Source: Dendronalium phyllosphericum CENA369 (GTDB taxonomy: Bacteria > Cyanobacteriota > Cyanobacteriia > Cyanobacteriales > Nostocaceae). From it: a stretch of DNA of 43,686 nucleotides. How positions within the stretch are numbered: the stretch's first letter is position 1; every line of letters begins with the position of its first letter. The notes below the pieces were generated by a model. That model ran no database searches and was not told where the DNA came from. It saw nothing but the letters and a program-made list of their open reading frames with translations. Positions 34,036-42,338 of the stretch are shown one piece after another. The stretch covers positions 1 through 43,686 of the forward strand of contig NZ_JAECZA010000027.1 in assembly GCF_016056275.1 (NCBI RefSeq). The letters are read 5' to 3'. The translations under genes and the position numbers were made by a program.

Positions 34036-34596
34036 ATGACTTCTGAAAATTTGAGAGAAACGAGAACAAATTTAGGATGGCCGATTGTCTTAGGAATTTT
34101 GATGGTTTTGCTAGGAATTGCAGCGATCGCAGAACCATTTATTGCCACTATTGCCATCACAATTGTATTCTCGTGGACTTTAATTATTGCTGGTATTGTC
34201 CGAGTTATCCATGCATTGCAATCATGGCGAAAACGAGGCTTTTGGGTAACATTATTGGTTGGTATTCTCTACTTAATTACCGGAATTCTGCTGATTAGCA
34301 ACATTTTTGGAGCTGCGCTCTCCCTCACCTTAGCCTTTGGAATTGTCATTTTTGTTGAGGGTATATTGGAGGTGATTGCAGCATTTCAAATTCGTCGAGA
34401 TCCAAACTGGGGCTGGGTACTTTTTAGCGGCTTCATGGCTATTATTCTGGGGATTTTGATTTTGTACCAATGGCCTGTGAGCGCAGTTTGGGTACTGGGA
34501 GTATTCACAGGTATTAATTTTTTGTTAACGGGTATTTGGATGATCGCGCTGCCATTGTCTATCCGTAGGGTTTCTAATCCTAGGGTGAGAGTTTAA
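34036..34596 (+). CDS. HdeD family (DUF308) membrane protein
   Basis: The 186-residue product has six membrane helices in three pairs, as in HdeD (acid-resistance membrane protein of E. coli) and DUF308 proteins. GWPIVLGILMVLLGIAAIAE is the first helix with its family GxxxxLLG pattern, then RKRGFWVTLLVGILYLITGI and PNWGWVLFSGFMAIILGILI. I chose ATG 34036 because GGAAAAAG lies just before it; the TTG at 34024 would overlap that site. The role in cyanobacteria is unknown. It ends eight bases from the stop of the convergent HtrA gene. Confidence 0.87.
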   Translation: MTSENLRETRTNLGWPIVLGILMVLLGIAAIAEPFIATIAITIVFSWTLIIAGIVRVIHALQSWRKRGFWVTLLVGILYLITGILLISNIFGAALSLTLAFGIVIFVEGILEVIAAFQIRRDPNWGWVLFSGFMAIILGILILYQWPVSAVWVLGVFTGINFLLTGIWMIALPLSIRRVSNPRVRV

Positions 34597-34604
34597 CGAC
34601 TTTT

Positions 34605-35741
34605 TCAACCAGCCTCTTTTGTGGGGAAAGCTTTTGGTCTGATGACGATCGCTCGTATTTGGCCGTTGCGATTGATGGTAATTTGCAAAGGATTGCCGAT
34701 TTTGACTGTTTCCAGTTGTTGTTGCACTTGCTGTGTATTTTTAATGGCAACCCCATTCATACTTTCAATGATGTCACCCGGACGCAAAGAGACACTCGCC
34801 GCAGGTGAGTTCGGGACAACTCCTACAACGATTACGCCCGTATCTTGGTTCACTTTCAAACCAATTTGGCTTTGATTGATTTTGGCTCGCAACTCTGGAC
34901 TCAACTGCGCCATTTGAACGCCGATGTAAGGATGATCTACTCGTCCTTTAGCGATTAATTGTGCTGCAATCCTTTGAGCGGTATTGATGGGAATGGCAAA
35001 ACCTAACCCTTGCGCTCCCTGAATTACGGCGGTGTTCATCCCAATCACTTCGCTTTCCGTATTTAGTAAAGGCCCGCCAGAGTTACCCGGATTAATTGCT
35101 GCATCAGTTTGGATAAAGTCAACTCGCTCTGTTGGCACGCCTAAATCTGCAATAGAACGCTGCGTGGCGCTGATAACTCCTTGAGTAACAGTATTATCGA
35201 GTCCTAGAGGGTTGCCAATAGCGATCGCCCACTGTCCTACTAATAAATTATCTGAGTTGCCGATTTTGACTACTGGTAGTTCCCTAGCTTTAATTCTAAC
35301 TACGGCAACATCAGTAACGGAATCAGAACCTACCACATTACCAGGAAGACGGCGACCATCTTTCAATATCACTGTGACATTATCCGCTTGTGCCACTACA
35401 TGAGCATTAGTTAAAATTAGCCCATCAGCACTAGTAATAAATCCAGAACCGATACCTCGTTGTACTCGTTCTGGAGGAGGTAAGCGTCTGCCAAAAAAAC
35501 GTTCCAACAAAGGATCTTCAACGGGGGATGCTTCAACAGTACGCGTCGAGTCGATTCGCACTACTGCGGGGCCTGCCTGCTGTACAACCTGCGTCACATA
35601 ATTTACATCACTGGTTGAATGTGTTGGCAATAATGAATTGAGTACGGGTTTTGGTTGAGCATTCCTAACATTGCTAGTGGAGATGCATCCACTTATTAGT
35701 AAAACTAGATAAAGCGCAGGTTGCTTAAAAAGTAGTTTCAT
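34605..35741 (-). CDS. HtrA/Deg-type serine protease, lipoprotein form
   Basis: The 378-residue product is a second Deg protease. The N-terminus MKLLFKQPALYLVLLISGC ends in a lipobox (LISGC, Cys19), so it is probably membrane-anchored by lipid, unlike the paralogue at 2297-3541. Catalytic His114 (LTNAHVVAQ), Asp144 (SVTDVAVVRI) and Ser221 (GNSGGPLLN) are all present. One PDZ domain covers about 265-370. The two proteins share long stretches such as GQWAIAIGNPLGLDNTV and IQTDAAINPGNSGGPLLN. A role in quality control of envelope proteins is family knowledge. The neighbour Hsp20 gene lies within 2 kb. Confidence 0.95.
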   Translation of the reverse strand: MKLLFKQPALYLVLLISGCISTSNVRNAQPKPVLNSLLPTHSTSDVNYVTQVVQQAGPAVVRIDSTRTVEASPVEDPLLERFFGRRLPPPERVQRGIGSGFITSADGLILTNAHVVAQADNVTVILKDGRRLPGNVVGSDSVTDVAVVRIKARELPVVKIGNSDNLLVGQWAIAIGNPLGLDNTVTQGVISATQRSIADLGVPTERVDFIQTDAAINPGNSGGPLLNTESEVIGMNTAVIQGAQGLGFAIPINTAQRIAAQLIAKGRVDHPYIGVQMAQLSPELRAKINQSQIGLKVNQDTGVIVVGVVPNSPAASVSLRPGDIIESMNGVAIKNTQQVQQQLETVKIGNPLQITINRNGQIRAIVIRPKAFPTKEAG

Positions 35742-36232
35742 GTGTCATTGCGATCGCCTTGATAAAGTATGAAGTTTTATCTGTTTTTCATTTACTCAGG
35801 ACGAAAGCGTTGTTTCAAGAATCTTTTTCACAAGAGGTTCCTGTAATCATGGGGCTATATTTGCTGACTTTTCACGGTATGTGGACGCATGAGCGAGGGT
35901 GTGGGGTGTAGTCCGGCTTTCTTGTTTTCCCTACACCCTACCCCCTACCAAGAGCCTTAACGAGAGTTTGAGGACTTCCCGTGAAAAGTCAGCTATATTT
36001 GCAGTTTAGGTGGGGGCTGCGATCGCTGCACCTATCCTAAGTCTGTGGTCTGGATAATTTCTTTATGCAAGAATAGACCTTTTGCAAAAGTTATTTTTGT
36101 GCTCTTACGGATTAAGGGAAAGGTTTTTTCTTATTCCTTTCCCCTTACCCTTTTCCCGATTTCTGCAAGAAGTCTAATTTACCCTGGTCTACGACTTTCT
36201 ACGAAACTTCTACACAGCAATTTCCGCATCTT
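35742..36232. other. Gap with a MITE-like element between htrA-like and DHS-like genes
   Basis: Besides the 129-bp element described separately, this 491-base gap has an imperfect GGGAAAGG/CCTTTCCC hairpin at about 36116-36144 and one HIP1 site near 36020. No gene is seen. Confidence 0.5.
35855..36001. mobile_element. MITE-like element with 14-bp inverted ends and 9-bp target duplication
   Basis: The core 35864-35992 (129 bp) starts CTGACTTTTCACGG and ends with its reverse complement CCGTGAAAAGTCAG. It is flanked on both sides by the same nine bases CTATATTTG (35855-35863 and 35993-36001), as expected for a transposition target duplication. There is no coding capacity. The middle holds a second imperfect inverted repeat (GGTGTGGGGTGTAG against CTACACCCTACC). 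It is probably moved in trans by a transposase not in this window. Confidence 0.8.
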
Positions 36233-37408
36233 CTAAGGAGTATTAGGAATCAATCTACCGCAGGGATAAGTAGCTGCTTCCTTAGAACCACTGTCAGCCA
36301 CAGCAGCAGGGATTTTATCGGATGGTTGGTTTTTAGCCGCTAAATAATCTGTTTGCAGTTTCTCTAACATTGCTTCTCGCTTGTCATACAACCGTTTCAG
36401 GGGACGAGGCTGGCACTGGTTGAGAACGTATGCTGTGACTAATGGTAAAGCGATCGTGCTATCGGTATAACAAACAATCGTGCTAGGCAATTCTTCCGGG
36501 TCAATCTTACCCCAACTAACGGCTTCTGAGGGTGTTGCCCCTGACAAACCACCTGTATCTGGACGAGCATCAGTAAACTGGATAAAGTAGTCGTGGCCCC
36601 GTTCTTCTAATCCTAAGACCTCGTGAATTTGCGGTTGTGTTTGTAGCAAAAAGTTTTTGGGACTGCCACCACCGAGAATTACAGCGGCACTTTTACCTTC
36701 TGATTCTCGCGCAGAGTAGGCGATCGCAGCTGTTTCATTCACATCAATTGCAGGATCTAAAATTAACTGCGAACCTTCCAAAGCTAAGGCTGCTACGTTC
36801 ATCCCAATTGAACTATCTCCAGGAGAAGATGTATAAATGGGTACGCCAAACTCATAAGCTGTCGCTAGTAAACTAGAATGTTTTACTCCTAATTGCTTTT
36901 CTACTTCCCAGACATACTTGCCTAGTAAATGGTGAAACTCAGCGGTTCCCATCCGCTTTTGAAACGGTTCTGCTTGGAGAATCTTGCGGATGAAAGCGTC
37001 AGTTTCTAGCAACACATCGTAGCCAAAAATAATGTCATAAATCCGAATTGTGCCTTCTTGACGCAGCTTCACATCATCCAAAAACGGATTACCAGCAAAT
37101 AGTTCAAAACCTAACCCATAATGCATATCATGATAAAGATTAGCGCCGGTGCTAATCATCCAGTCAATAAAACCATTGCGAATTAAGGGTGCAAGCGCTG
37201 AGACTCCAAATCCTGCTGGTGTCATTGCACCGGAAAGACTAACGCCTACCGTAACGTTTTGCGTAAAGACATCCCGACTCAGTAATTGGCAAATTTCCCG
37301 TAATCGTGCTGAATTGTAAGCAGTAAAATAATTATCAATCAAATCCACTAGCCCGATATCGGTTGATATGGGTGTGGGTGCAATTTTTTGACCCAGCTGT
37401 TTTGACAT
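36233..37408 (-). CDS. Deoxyhypusine synthase-like protein
   Basis: The 391-residue product belongs to the deoxyhypusine synthase/homospermidine synthase-like family. The catalytic lysine is Lys301 in EAVSWGKI, the NAD site is LGGGSPKNF, and [11 protein letters not shown] and STGANLYHD are typical. Bacteria have no hypusinated eIF5A, so such enzymes probably act in polyamine metabolism, transferring an aminobutyl group from spermidine to a small amine. It starts at ATG 37408. A minus-strand terminator at 37486-37510 lies about 80 bases upstream, so the promoter is probably between them, or the hairpin is an attenuator. Confidence 0.88.
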   Translation of the reverse strand: MSKQLGQKIAPTPISTDIGLVDLIDNYFTAYNSARLREICQLLSRDVFTQNVTVGVSLSGAMTPAGFGVSALAPLIRNGFIDWMISTGANLYHDMHYGLGFELFAGNPFLDDVKLRQEGTIRIYDIIFGYDVLLETDAFIRKILQAEPFQKRMGTAEFHHLLGKYVWEVEKQLGVKHSSLLATAYEFGVPIYTSSPGDSSIGMNVAALALEGSQLILDPAIDVNETAAIAYSARESEGKSAAVILGGGSPKNFLLQTQPQIHEVLGLEERGHDYFIQFTDARPDTGGLSGATPSEAVSWGKIDPEELPSTIVCYTDSTIALPLVTAYVLNQCQPRPLKRLYDKREAMLEKLQTDYLAAKNQPSDKIPAAVADSGSKEAATYPCGRLIPNTP

Positions 37409-37485
37409 TGTTGCGCTCCCAAACAGTAGACACGCATATTACTTTAACTAAAATCCAACAAATACAGATTAAGAAATACAGACAA

Positions 37486-37510
37486 CAAAAAAGCATCCTT
37501 TTGAGGATGC
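37486..37510 (-). terminator. Minus-strand terminator upstream of the DHS-like gene
   Basis: On the minus strand GCATCCT (37510-37504) pairs with AGGATGC (37499-37493) around a 4-nt loop and is followed by TTTTTTG. It would stop a leftward transcript coming from the 21-bp repeat region, or act as an attenuator in the leader of the DHS-like gene. Confidence 0.65.
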
Positions 37511-37604
37511 CCTAAAAATGATGGCAGGAATTAGCTGTGATTATTCTCCTAGCGCATTAACTTAGTACAGCATTTTACTAATTCATAGCGAATTAAATTT
37601 GCCA

Positions 37605-37824
37605 GTACCCTGCAATGTTAATGCATCCCACTGCAATGCCAATGCATCCCAATGCAATGTTAATGTATCCCGATACAATGCCAATGCATCCCAATGCAAT
37701 GTTAATGTATCCCAATGCAATGCCAATGCATCCCAATGCAATGTTAATGTATCCCGATGCAATGCCAATGCATCCCGATGCAATGTTAATGTATCCCGAT
37801 GCAATGTTAATGTATCCCGATGCA
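37605..37824. repeat. Minisatellite of 21-bp units
   Basis: Nine full units of the form ATCCC(A/G)ATGCAATG plus (T/C)(T/C)AATG(T/C) start at 37625, 37646, 37667, 37688, 37709, 37730, 37751, 37772 and 37793, with degenerate partial units at each end. Units with CC and TT mostly alternate, giving a 42-bp higher-order period. As 21 is a multiple of three, several frames on both strands stay open, coding for heptapeptide repeats. On the minus strand one frame gives LTLHRDT-type heptads. A leftward terminator lies at 37486-37510. Confidence 0.92.
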
Positions 37825-37843
37825 TTAAAATTTGTAAATTGAC

Positions 37844-37886
37844 ATTTGGTGGTTGTACTTCCGGCAAGTTGTGACACCCACCAAAT
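37844..37886. promoter_or_regulatory. Inverted repeat upstream of the 37943 gene
   Basis: ATTTGGTGG (37844-37852) pairs with CCACCAAAT (37878-37886) around 25 bases that include TTCCG. The layout resembles the inner repeat upstream of the paralogous gene at 916 (GGTG...TTCCG...CACC). It may be an operator or a leader hairpin. Confidence 0.45.
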
Positions 37887-37942
37887 CAACACTATCATCT
37901 AATGCGCTTCCACATTAGTCTAACTTTATTAAGTAACATAAA

Positions 37943-38152
37943 GTGCCCAAAGATAATCGCGGCAACCCGAACATAAAAAATTATGGGTTTACAACCGACC
38001 GGGATGAACCTCTAACAGAAAAGTTAAATATCAGACTTACTAAATCAATGATGGCTAAATTAAAAAGCTTAGAAAATGTCCCTGAATTCGTTAGGCAATG
38101 TATTCAGGATGGATTAGACAAGCTTGACCAGTCAGATAGCGGGGAAGCATAA
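37943..38152 (+). CDS. Small hypothetical protein, paralogue of the 916 gene
   Basis: The 69-residue product starts with GTG 37943 (MPKDNRGNPNIKNYGF), an N-terminus that aligns with the ATG start of the 916 gene, which supports the unusual start. LTEKLNIRLTKSMMAKLKSL and then VPEFVRQCIQDGLDKLDQ suggest a strand followed by two helices, as in ribbon-helix-helix-type regulators of about this size. Function is unknown. It lies beside the minisatellite and downstream of an inverted repeat. It could be a regulator of its own promoter, by inference from the two-locus similarity. Confidence 0.65.
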   Translation: MPKDNRGNPNIKNYGFTTDRDEPLTEKLNIRLTKSMMAKLKSLENVPEFVRQCIQDGLDKLDQSDSGEA

Positions 38153-38175
38153 CGGTAATTCATGAATTGCTGCTA

Positions 38176-38697
38176 CTATTTTTCAGTAAATTCTTGCATT
38201 ACCCGCAAGTAACAATCATAAGCACTTTGTCCAAAACAAACGAAAATCACCTGTTCTGGCGAGTTATGGTCGTGTAAAAACTGATGAACTTCAGCGATCG
38301 CAATTTTACTAGCCCGTTCCATCGGAAAACCATAAACACCCGTACTAATAGCTGGAAAAGCAATAGTTTTAATTTGATATTGCTCTGCCAAAGTCAAGCT
38401 GTGGCGATAACAACTAGCTAATAATTCATCCTCTCCATAATTTCCACCTTTCCACACCGGGCCAACGGTATGAATTACCCATTTAGCAGGAAGATTATAA
38501 CCTTTTGTAATTTTCGCTTCACCAGTTTCACAGCGTCTCAACTGCCGACATTCTTCGAGCAATTCCCGTCCTGCTGCACGGTGAATTGCACCATCGACAC
38601 CGCCACCACCTAGTAAAGAGCTATTAGCAGCATTGACTATTGCATCTACCTGTAACTGAGTAATATCGCCTTGAATAATTTCAATTTGCTGCATCAT
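38176..38697 (-). CDS. Macro-domain ADP-ribose hydrolase-like protein
   Basis: From ATG 38697 ([20 protein letters not shown]) the product is a 173-residue macro domain. [20 protein letters not shown] and [14 protein letters not shown] contain the ADP-ribose loop with the catalytic Asp, and [19 protein letters not shown] forms the second loop. It fits O-acetyl-ADP-ribose deacetylase of the YmdB type, which removes ADP-ribose from proteins or O-acetyl-ADP-ribose. The frame stays open upstream for 128 codons that encode a DUF6508 remnant, so an N-terminally extended product cannot be excluded; a TTG at 38859 is one possible earlier start. Confidence 0.88.
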   Translation of the reverse strand: MMQQIEIIQGDITQLQVDAIVNAANSSLLGGGGVDGAIHRAAGRELLEECRQLRRCETGEAKITKGYNLPAKWVIHTVGPVWKGGNYGEDELLASCYRHSLTLAEQYQIKTIAFPAISTGVYGFPMERASKIAIAEVHQFLHDHNSPEQVIFVCFGQSAYDCYLRVMQEFTEK

Positions 38698-39081
38698 ATT
38701 TGACTCATCACTTATGTCAGTTTTTTCTAAAATTATATTTGTGCGGATTACTTGCAGTCGCTTCAAAATTGCTAAAAAGTGACCATTTTCAATCATGTTG
38801 GCCATGTATCCGCTACAAAAGCGTTCCTTACGAACGTGGGTTGTTAACAATTTTTGCAATGTAGAAATGTCAGCTAAAGTTAATAATTCTGGATAAGTTA
38901 TAAAACGATTAGCTTCATTTTGCCAAGATACCCAATCAAAAGAAATGACAAAATTTTCTTCGGAAAGGGTGGTAATGAATCTATGAAATTTTTCAGAATA
39001 GCAAAAGGGATCTAAAGTTAATGGTTCAGTTTGGATTTCATAGAGTTTTACTTGATGATTTAATAATAATGATAAAAAAGC
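38698..39081 (-). pseudogene. DUF6508 remnant fused in frame to the macro-domain gene
   Basis: The open frame upstream of the macro domain, bounded by TGA at 39084-39082, translates to a DUF6508-like sequence: [20 protein letters not shown], then [20 protein letters not shown] and [23 protein letters not shown]6508 proteins usually have a longer N-terminus (with a WxxG region) and their own start; here no ATG exists in frame before the macro start. It looks like the C-terminal two thirds of a gene that lost its beginning. I recall DUF6508 next to macro domains in other bacteria. Confidence 0.6.
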
Positions 39082-39218
39082 TCATACAGTATCAATATTT
39101 TTCAAATTGATATTGCTGGACATTTACAAAAAATACTTTATGTAAAATTGTATAAACAACAAAATTTTAGTTGCTTCTGTTTAGTTGTAAAAGTTATTTT
39201 CAGTATCCCCATAGATTC

Positions 39219-39905
39219 ATGAAAAGCGATACACCAGAAGAGTTAAACTCAGATAAAGAAATTGAGCGCTTAATTGACGAAGTAATGTCCTCAAATCTAC
39301 CTGAGTTAACTAACGAGCAGTACCGCCAGAAAATGCAGCGGCGTAAAGAGGTGCAGGATCGGCGCATATCACAAGCTGTACCAGAAAAAGGATTAATTAT
39401 TGTAAATACTGGTAACGGTAAAGGTAAAACCACTGCCGCATTGGGGATGGTGTTACGATCGCTTGGTCATGGATATAAAGTAGCGATCGTTCAATTCATC
39501 AAAGGAGGCTGGGAACCTGCGGAAAAAGAGGTTTTCAGTCATTGGTCAGACCAACTAGAGTTTCACGCGATGGGTGAAGGCTTCACCTGGGAAACTCAAG
39601 ACCGCGATCGCGACCTCGACAAAGCCAACGCTGCTTGGGAAAAATCACTAGAATACATTCGCAACCCTGACTTCCAGCTAGTGTTGTTAGATGAAATCAA
39701 TATTGCTTTTAAAATGGGTTATTTACAAGTTGAAGAAGTTTTAGCGGGTTTAGCAGAAAAACCACCTAATAAACACGTTATTCTCACAGGTAGAGGCGCA
39801 CCACCCGCCATCATCGATCGAGCCGATTTAGTCACAGAAATGACCCTAATTAAGCATCCTTTCCGCGATCAAGGTGTTAAAGCACAACCAGGAATTGAGT
39901 ATTAA
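39219..39905 (+). CDS. cobO: Cob(I)yrinic acid a,c-diamide adenosyltransferase (CobO/BtuR)
   Basis: The 228-residue product is a CobO/BtuR/CobA-type ATP:corrinoid adenosyltransferase. The P-loop TGNGKGKTT (64-72), FIKGGWEPAEKEVF, the LVLLDEINIAFKMGYL block and VILTGRGAPPAIIDRADLVT are diagnostic. It adds the 5'-deoxyadenosyl group to cobalt in cobalamin synthesis or salvage. I chose ATG 39219 (MKSDTPEELNSDKE); the frame is open upstream to 39171 but adds an unlikely basic and aromatic stretch. No cobalamin riboswitch consensus was seen upstream. It is not in a cob operon here. Confidence 0.92.
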   Translation: MKSDTPEELNSDKEIERLIDEVMSSNLPELTNEQYRQKMQRRKEVQDRRISQAVPEKGLIIVNTGNGKGKTTAALGMVLRSLGHGYKVAIVQFIKGGWEPAEKEVFSHWSDQLEFHAMGEGFTWETQDRDRDLDKANAAWEKSLEYIRNPDFQLVLLDEINIAFKMGYLQVEEVLAGLAEKPPNKHVILTGRGAPPAIIDRADLVTEMTLIKHPFRDQGVKAQPGIEY

Positions 39906-40582
39906 ATTATTAAGTGGATTAAACAAGTACATCAATAATCCATAACAGCACGCTCTAGACTTATTTTGGCAACTAGCCGACATAAGTCGGGAATTAGTAT
40001 TATCGATCGTTACGTAGCAATTGTGTCTTCCTTGATTGGTATTGCTTAGTGGCGATCTAACTAAAAATCTCAGGACTTTCTGAGGAAATCATAAAAATAT
40101 AAATTCATAAATGAGTGCTTTTTATATCCTTTATACATAAGTACTAGCACGGTATAACACTAATATACTCTATATAAATTAAGACATTCTATTAAATAGA
40201 AGGTGTTATTTTAGACACCTTCTACTTTAAACATTTCTTATTTTCCTCTGCTGAGAGTCATGAAAGAGCAGTAAATTCAGTAAAAATGTCAATATTTTTT
40301 TAAAAATCAAAATACAAAAAATCAGAAATTTAAACTAATGACAATGATGAATTCTTTATTTACATCACCCATTCGGGTGAATCTAATGGGTGAAGAGCGA
40401 ATCACTTTATTGATGGTAATGTGAGCTTATCGTCCAAAATTCAGCAAAAACTTGAGTTTTGAACTGCTTTTATTCCAAACAATATATATCAAACCTTTGA
40501 GAGAGCCTTAAACGATACATAGTTGGTTATGGTTTAAGTAAGTCGTAGAGGAAGTAGTTAATTTTCTAACAGGAGTGGTAGG
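39906..40582. other. Long gap with two hairpins
   Basis: No gene is seen in these 677 AT-rich bases. TAGAAGGTGT (40197-40206) pairs with ACACCTTCTA (40215-40224). CACCCATT and AATGGGTG at about 40367-40393 form a second hairpin with GGGTGA in the loop. Either could end a transcript or mark a small RNA; neither has a T-run. Confidence 0.5.
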
Positions 40583-41404
40583 GTGCTTAACAACATTTTC
40601 AGATTATTTACCGCACGTCAGTTGCCAGTTACCTTTTTTGGTTTGCTTTTCACTCTTGGTGTTGTAGGCGAACAAGCCAAACCCGTACTGAGTAACGAAA
40701 TACAACAAGTACCTACATCTACCACATTAGCTACTAATTATCTCGAATCGACGAATCAAAGTGATAATAGTCACAAAACTCCTCTGTTAGGGCAGTTAAA
40801 AGAAGTTCGAGAACAGAGAAGTCAACTATCGGCAACATCTGTCGATAGTGACGCTTATGCGAATCAGGGTTTAGAACAGAACTTTCACCAGCCAGAACTA
40901 ACTTCTTCTACAACCTCATTGAAGAATGTAAAAGCAATACCTACAACTACGACGGCAATGGTTGTGGACAATCAAAAAGCTGCAAAACAACCAGGAGTTC
41001 AGCCAACAGAGAATTTCCTGACAAGAGATGGGGTTTATCTCTACGGTCAATCACCAAAGCCAAACCAGCTTGGACAAGGATATGTTTTATTTCACAACCA
41101 GCAGGGTAGAGTAGTAGGTGCATTGTATATGCCCCAATCGGAATTTAGTTGCTTTCAAGGCACACTTGACAAATCAGGAGCTTTGGCAATGACGGTTACT
41201 GGTTCGCCAGATGAAAGCGGTTCTAATGAGGTAGCTACAGCGAACAGACTACCTAACCTCAATGAAGATGAGCCAAACGCCTATGCTTACTCGATAGCAC
41301 TACAAGATTATCATCGGGTCAGTTCCATTAGTGCTAATGACCAACGCATTTTGCAAATGTGTAATCAATCTGCCGCAGATGTCTACACAAAGTTAGTCAA
41401 ATAA
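40583..41404 (+). CDS. Hypothetical secreted protein
   Basis: The product is 273 residues with a GTG start at 40583 preceded by AGGAGTGG. A hydrophobic segment (PVTFFGLLFTLGVVGEQA, residues about 14-32) looks like a signal peptide. A low-complexity Ser/Thr/Gln-rich stretch (35-135) follows, then a compact C-terminal region: LTRDGVYLYGQSPKPNQLGQ, GYVLFHNQQGRVVGALYMPQ, SEFSCFQGTLD and a final helical part. I do not recognise a named family. It is probably exported to the periplasm. Confidence 0.65.
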   Translation: MLNNIFRLFTARQLPVTFFGLLFTLGVVGEQAKPVLSNEIQQVPTSTTLATNYLESTNQSDNSHKTPLLGQLKEVREQRSQLSATSVDSDAYANQGLEQNFHQPELTSSTTSLKNVKAIPTTTTAMVVDNQKAAKQPGVQPTENFLTRDGVYLYGQSPKPNQLGQGYVLFHNQQGRVVGALYMPQSEFSCFQGTLDKSGALAMTVTGSPDESGSNEVATANRLPNLNEDEPNAYAYSIALQDYHRVSSISANDQRILQMCNQSAADVYTKLVK

Positions 41405-41757
41405 AAATAATTGGTGTTGCTAAATAAGGGGATGATTGAGGCTGACGCAGGGACGTGGAGACACGGAGACGCGGTGAGATAGAGCTACAGGAGGGTTTCC
41501 CTCCGGAGCGACTGCGTTAGCGAGCCTGCGAACGTCACCCGAAGGGGGATTATAGTTGATGCAAATTCCAAAATCATCCCGCAATTATGCAACGCTAAAT
41601 AATTTAAACATCTTGATGATGAATAATGAATTGTGAATCTTAAAAAAGAGCGATCGCAAGTTCAATAAAGCCCGGATGCTTTTGGACAAACAACTCGCGG
41701 AAACTGGGGATGTAGGGTGAGGGCGATGCCGAAGGCGGCAAGCTACGCAAGTAGTAA
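41405..41757. repeat. GC-rich dispersed repeats in a 353-base gap
   Basis: GGACGTGGAGACACGGAGAC (41451-41470), GGAGGGTTTCCCTCCGG (41491-41507) and a TTAGCGAGCCTGCGAACGTC tract follow each other, and GATGCCGAAGGCGGCAAG is at about 41724-41741. These are hairpin-forming repeats common in Nostocales. GGAGGG-TTCCCTCCGG also resembles the hairpin at 30373. No gene is seen. Confidence 0.55.
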
Positions 41758-42273
41758 TCAGGATTCTCGCCGAATTTGGCTTCTGATAAAGAGTTGTTCT
41801 ACACTAATTAGGATGAGCAGTGGCCCTACAGATGCTTTCGCGATCGCCTCCATCGACCAGTTGTGATTTACTAGGTCGGGGATTGTTATAACAAGCATTA
41901 CGACAATGAGAAATATTGGTAGGAACATGACAAAATTCCGATCCCAAGCAGGTTTATCGCGTAGTCTTGCTTCGCTCCGTAGTACACCTTGCCGCCAAAA
42001 TCGAAAGGTACTGAGGACAGCAGCAAAGTATAACAGTCCAGCATTTACTAGCAGGCTTATTTTATGGTTTGGAGCGATGTCAGGATGCTCAAGTATGACC
42101 ACCGTTAGGCAAACTCCTGCTGCTAGATACAGAAAAGTAAACACAGTAAATCTCATTAGTTTCTCCTTGGCTTCAAGGAGGACATACTCTAGGGCAAATG
42201 CATCTAAATTATACTTGCTCAGAATAGCACGCTCGTTAACTACAAACCTAAAATTATTAGAGACATAGGACAA
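41758..42273 (-). CDS. Hypothetical four-helix membrane protein
   Basis: I do not recognise the family. From ATG 42273 the product has 171 residues; from ATG 42156 (MRFTVFTFLYLAAG) it has 132. The second start has a perfect AAGGAG six bases upstream (42168-42163), although that site lies in a hairpin. The membrane helices are FTVFTFLYLAAGVCLTVVIL, LLVNAGLLYFAAVLSTFRFW, FVMFLPIFLIVVMLVITIPD and a shorter last one before the basic tail RSQIRRES. The first 39 residues of the longer form are polar. Either start may be right. No operon partner is evident. Confidence 0.6.
   Translation of the reverse strand: MSYVSNNFRFVVNERAILSKYNLDAFALEYVLLEAKEKLMRFTVFTFLYLAAGVCLTVVILEHPDIAPNHKISLLVNAGLLYFAAVLSTFRFWRQGVLRSEARLRDKPAWDRNFVMFLPIFLIVVMLVITIPDLVNHNWSMEAIAKASVGPLLILISVEQLFIRSQIRRES
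42163..42180 (-). promoter_or_regulatory. Hairpin covering the ribosome site of the inner start
   Basis: In the minus-strand RNA, CTCCTTG (42180-42174) pairs with CAAGGAG (42169-42163) around the tetraloop AAGC. The AAGGAG of the downstream ATG 42156 is fully within the stem. The same bases encode LLEAKEK in the longer reading, so the structure might be coincidental. Confidence 0.4.
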
Positions 42274-42338
42274 TACTTTGGTAGTCTTTAATCAGTGGAG
42301 GACAGAAGCCCCCACTGATGCTAACTAGAAATTACGAA

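Noticed and set aside
37599-37898. Four overlapping repeat-peptide frames on both strands
   Set aside because: A 21-bp period keeps many frames open by arithmetic; none has a clear ribosome site, so no protein is called.
39100-39218. Possible cobalamin riboswitch before cobO
   Set aside because: No B12-box-like consensus or long structured leader is visible in the short upstream region.
42291-42319. ATCAGTGG/CCACTGAT hairpin after ppsA as an operator like that at 818-858
   Set aside because: The words match a dispersed Nostocales repeat, and no T-run follows, so neither operator nor terminator can be claimed.
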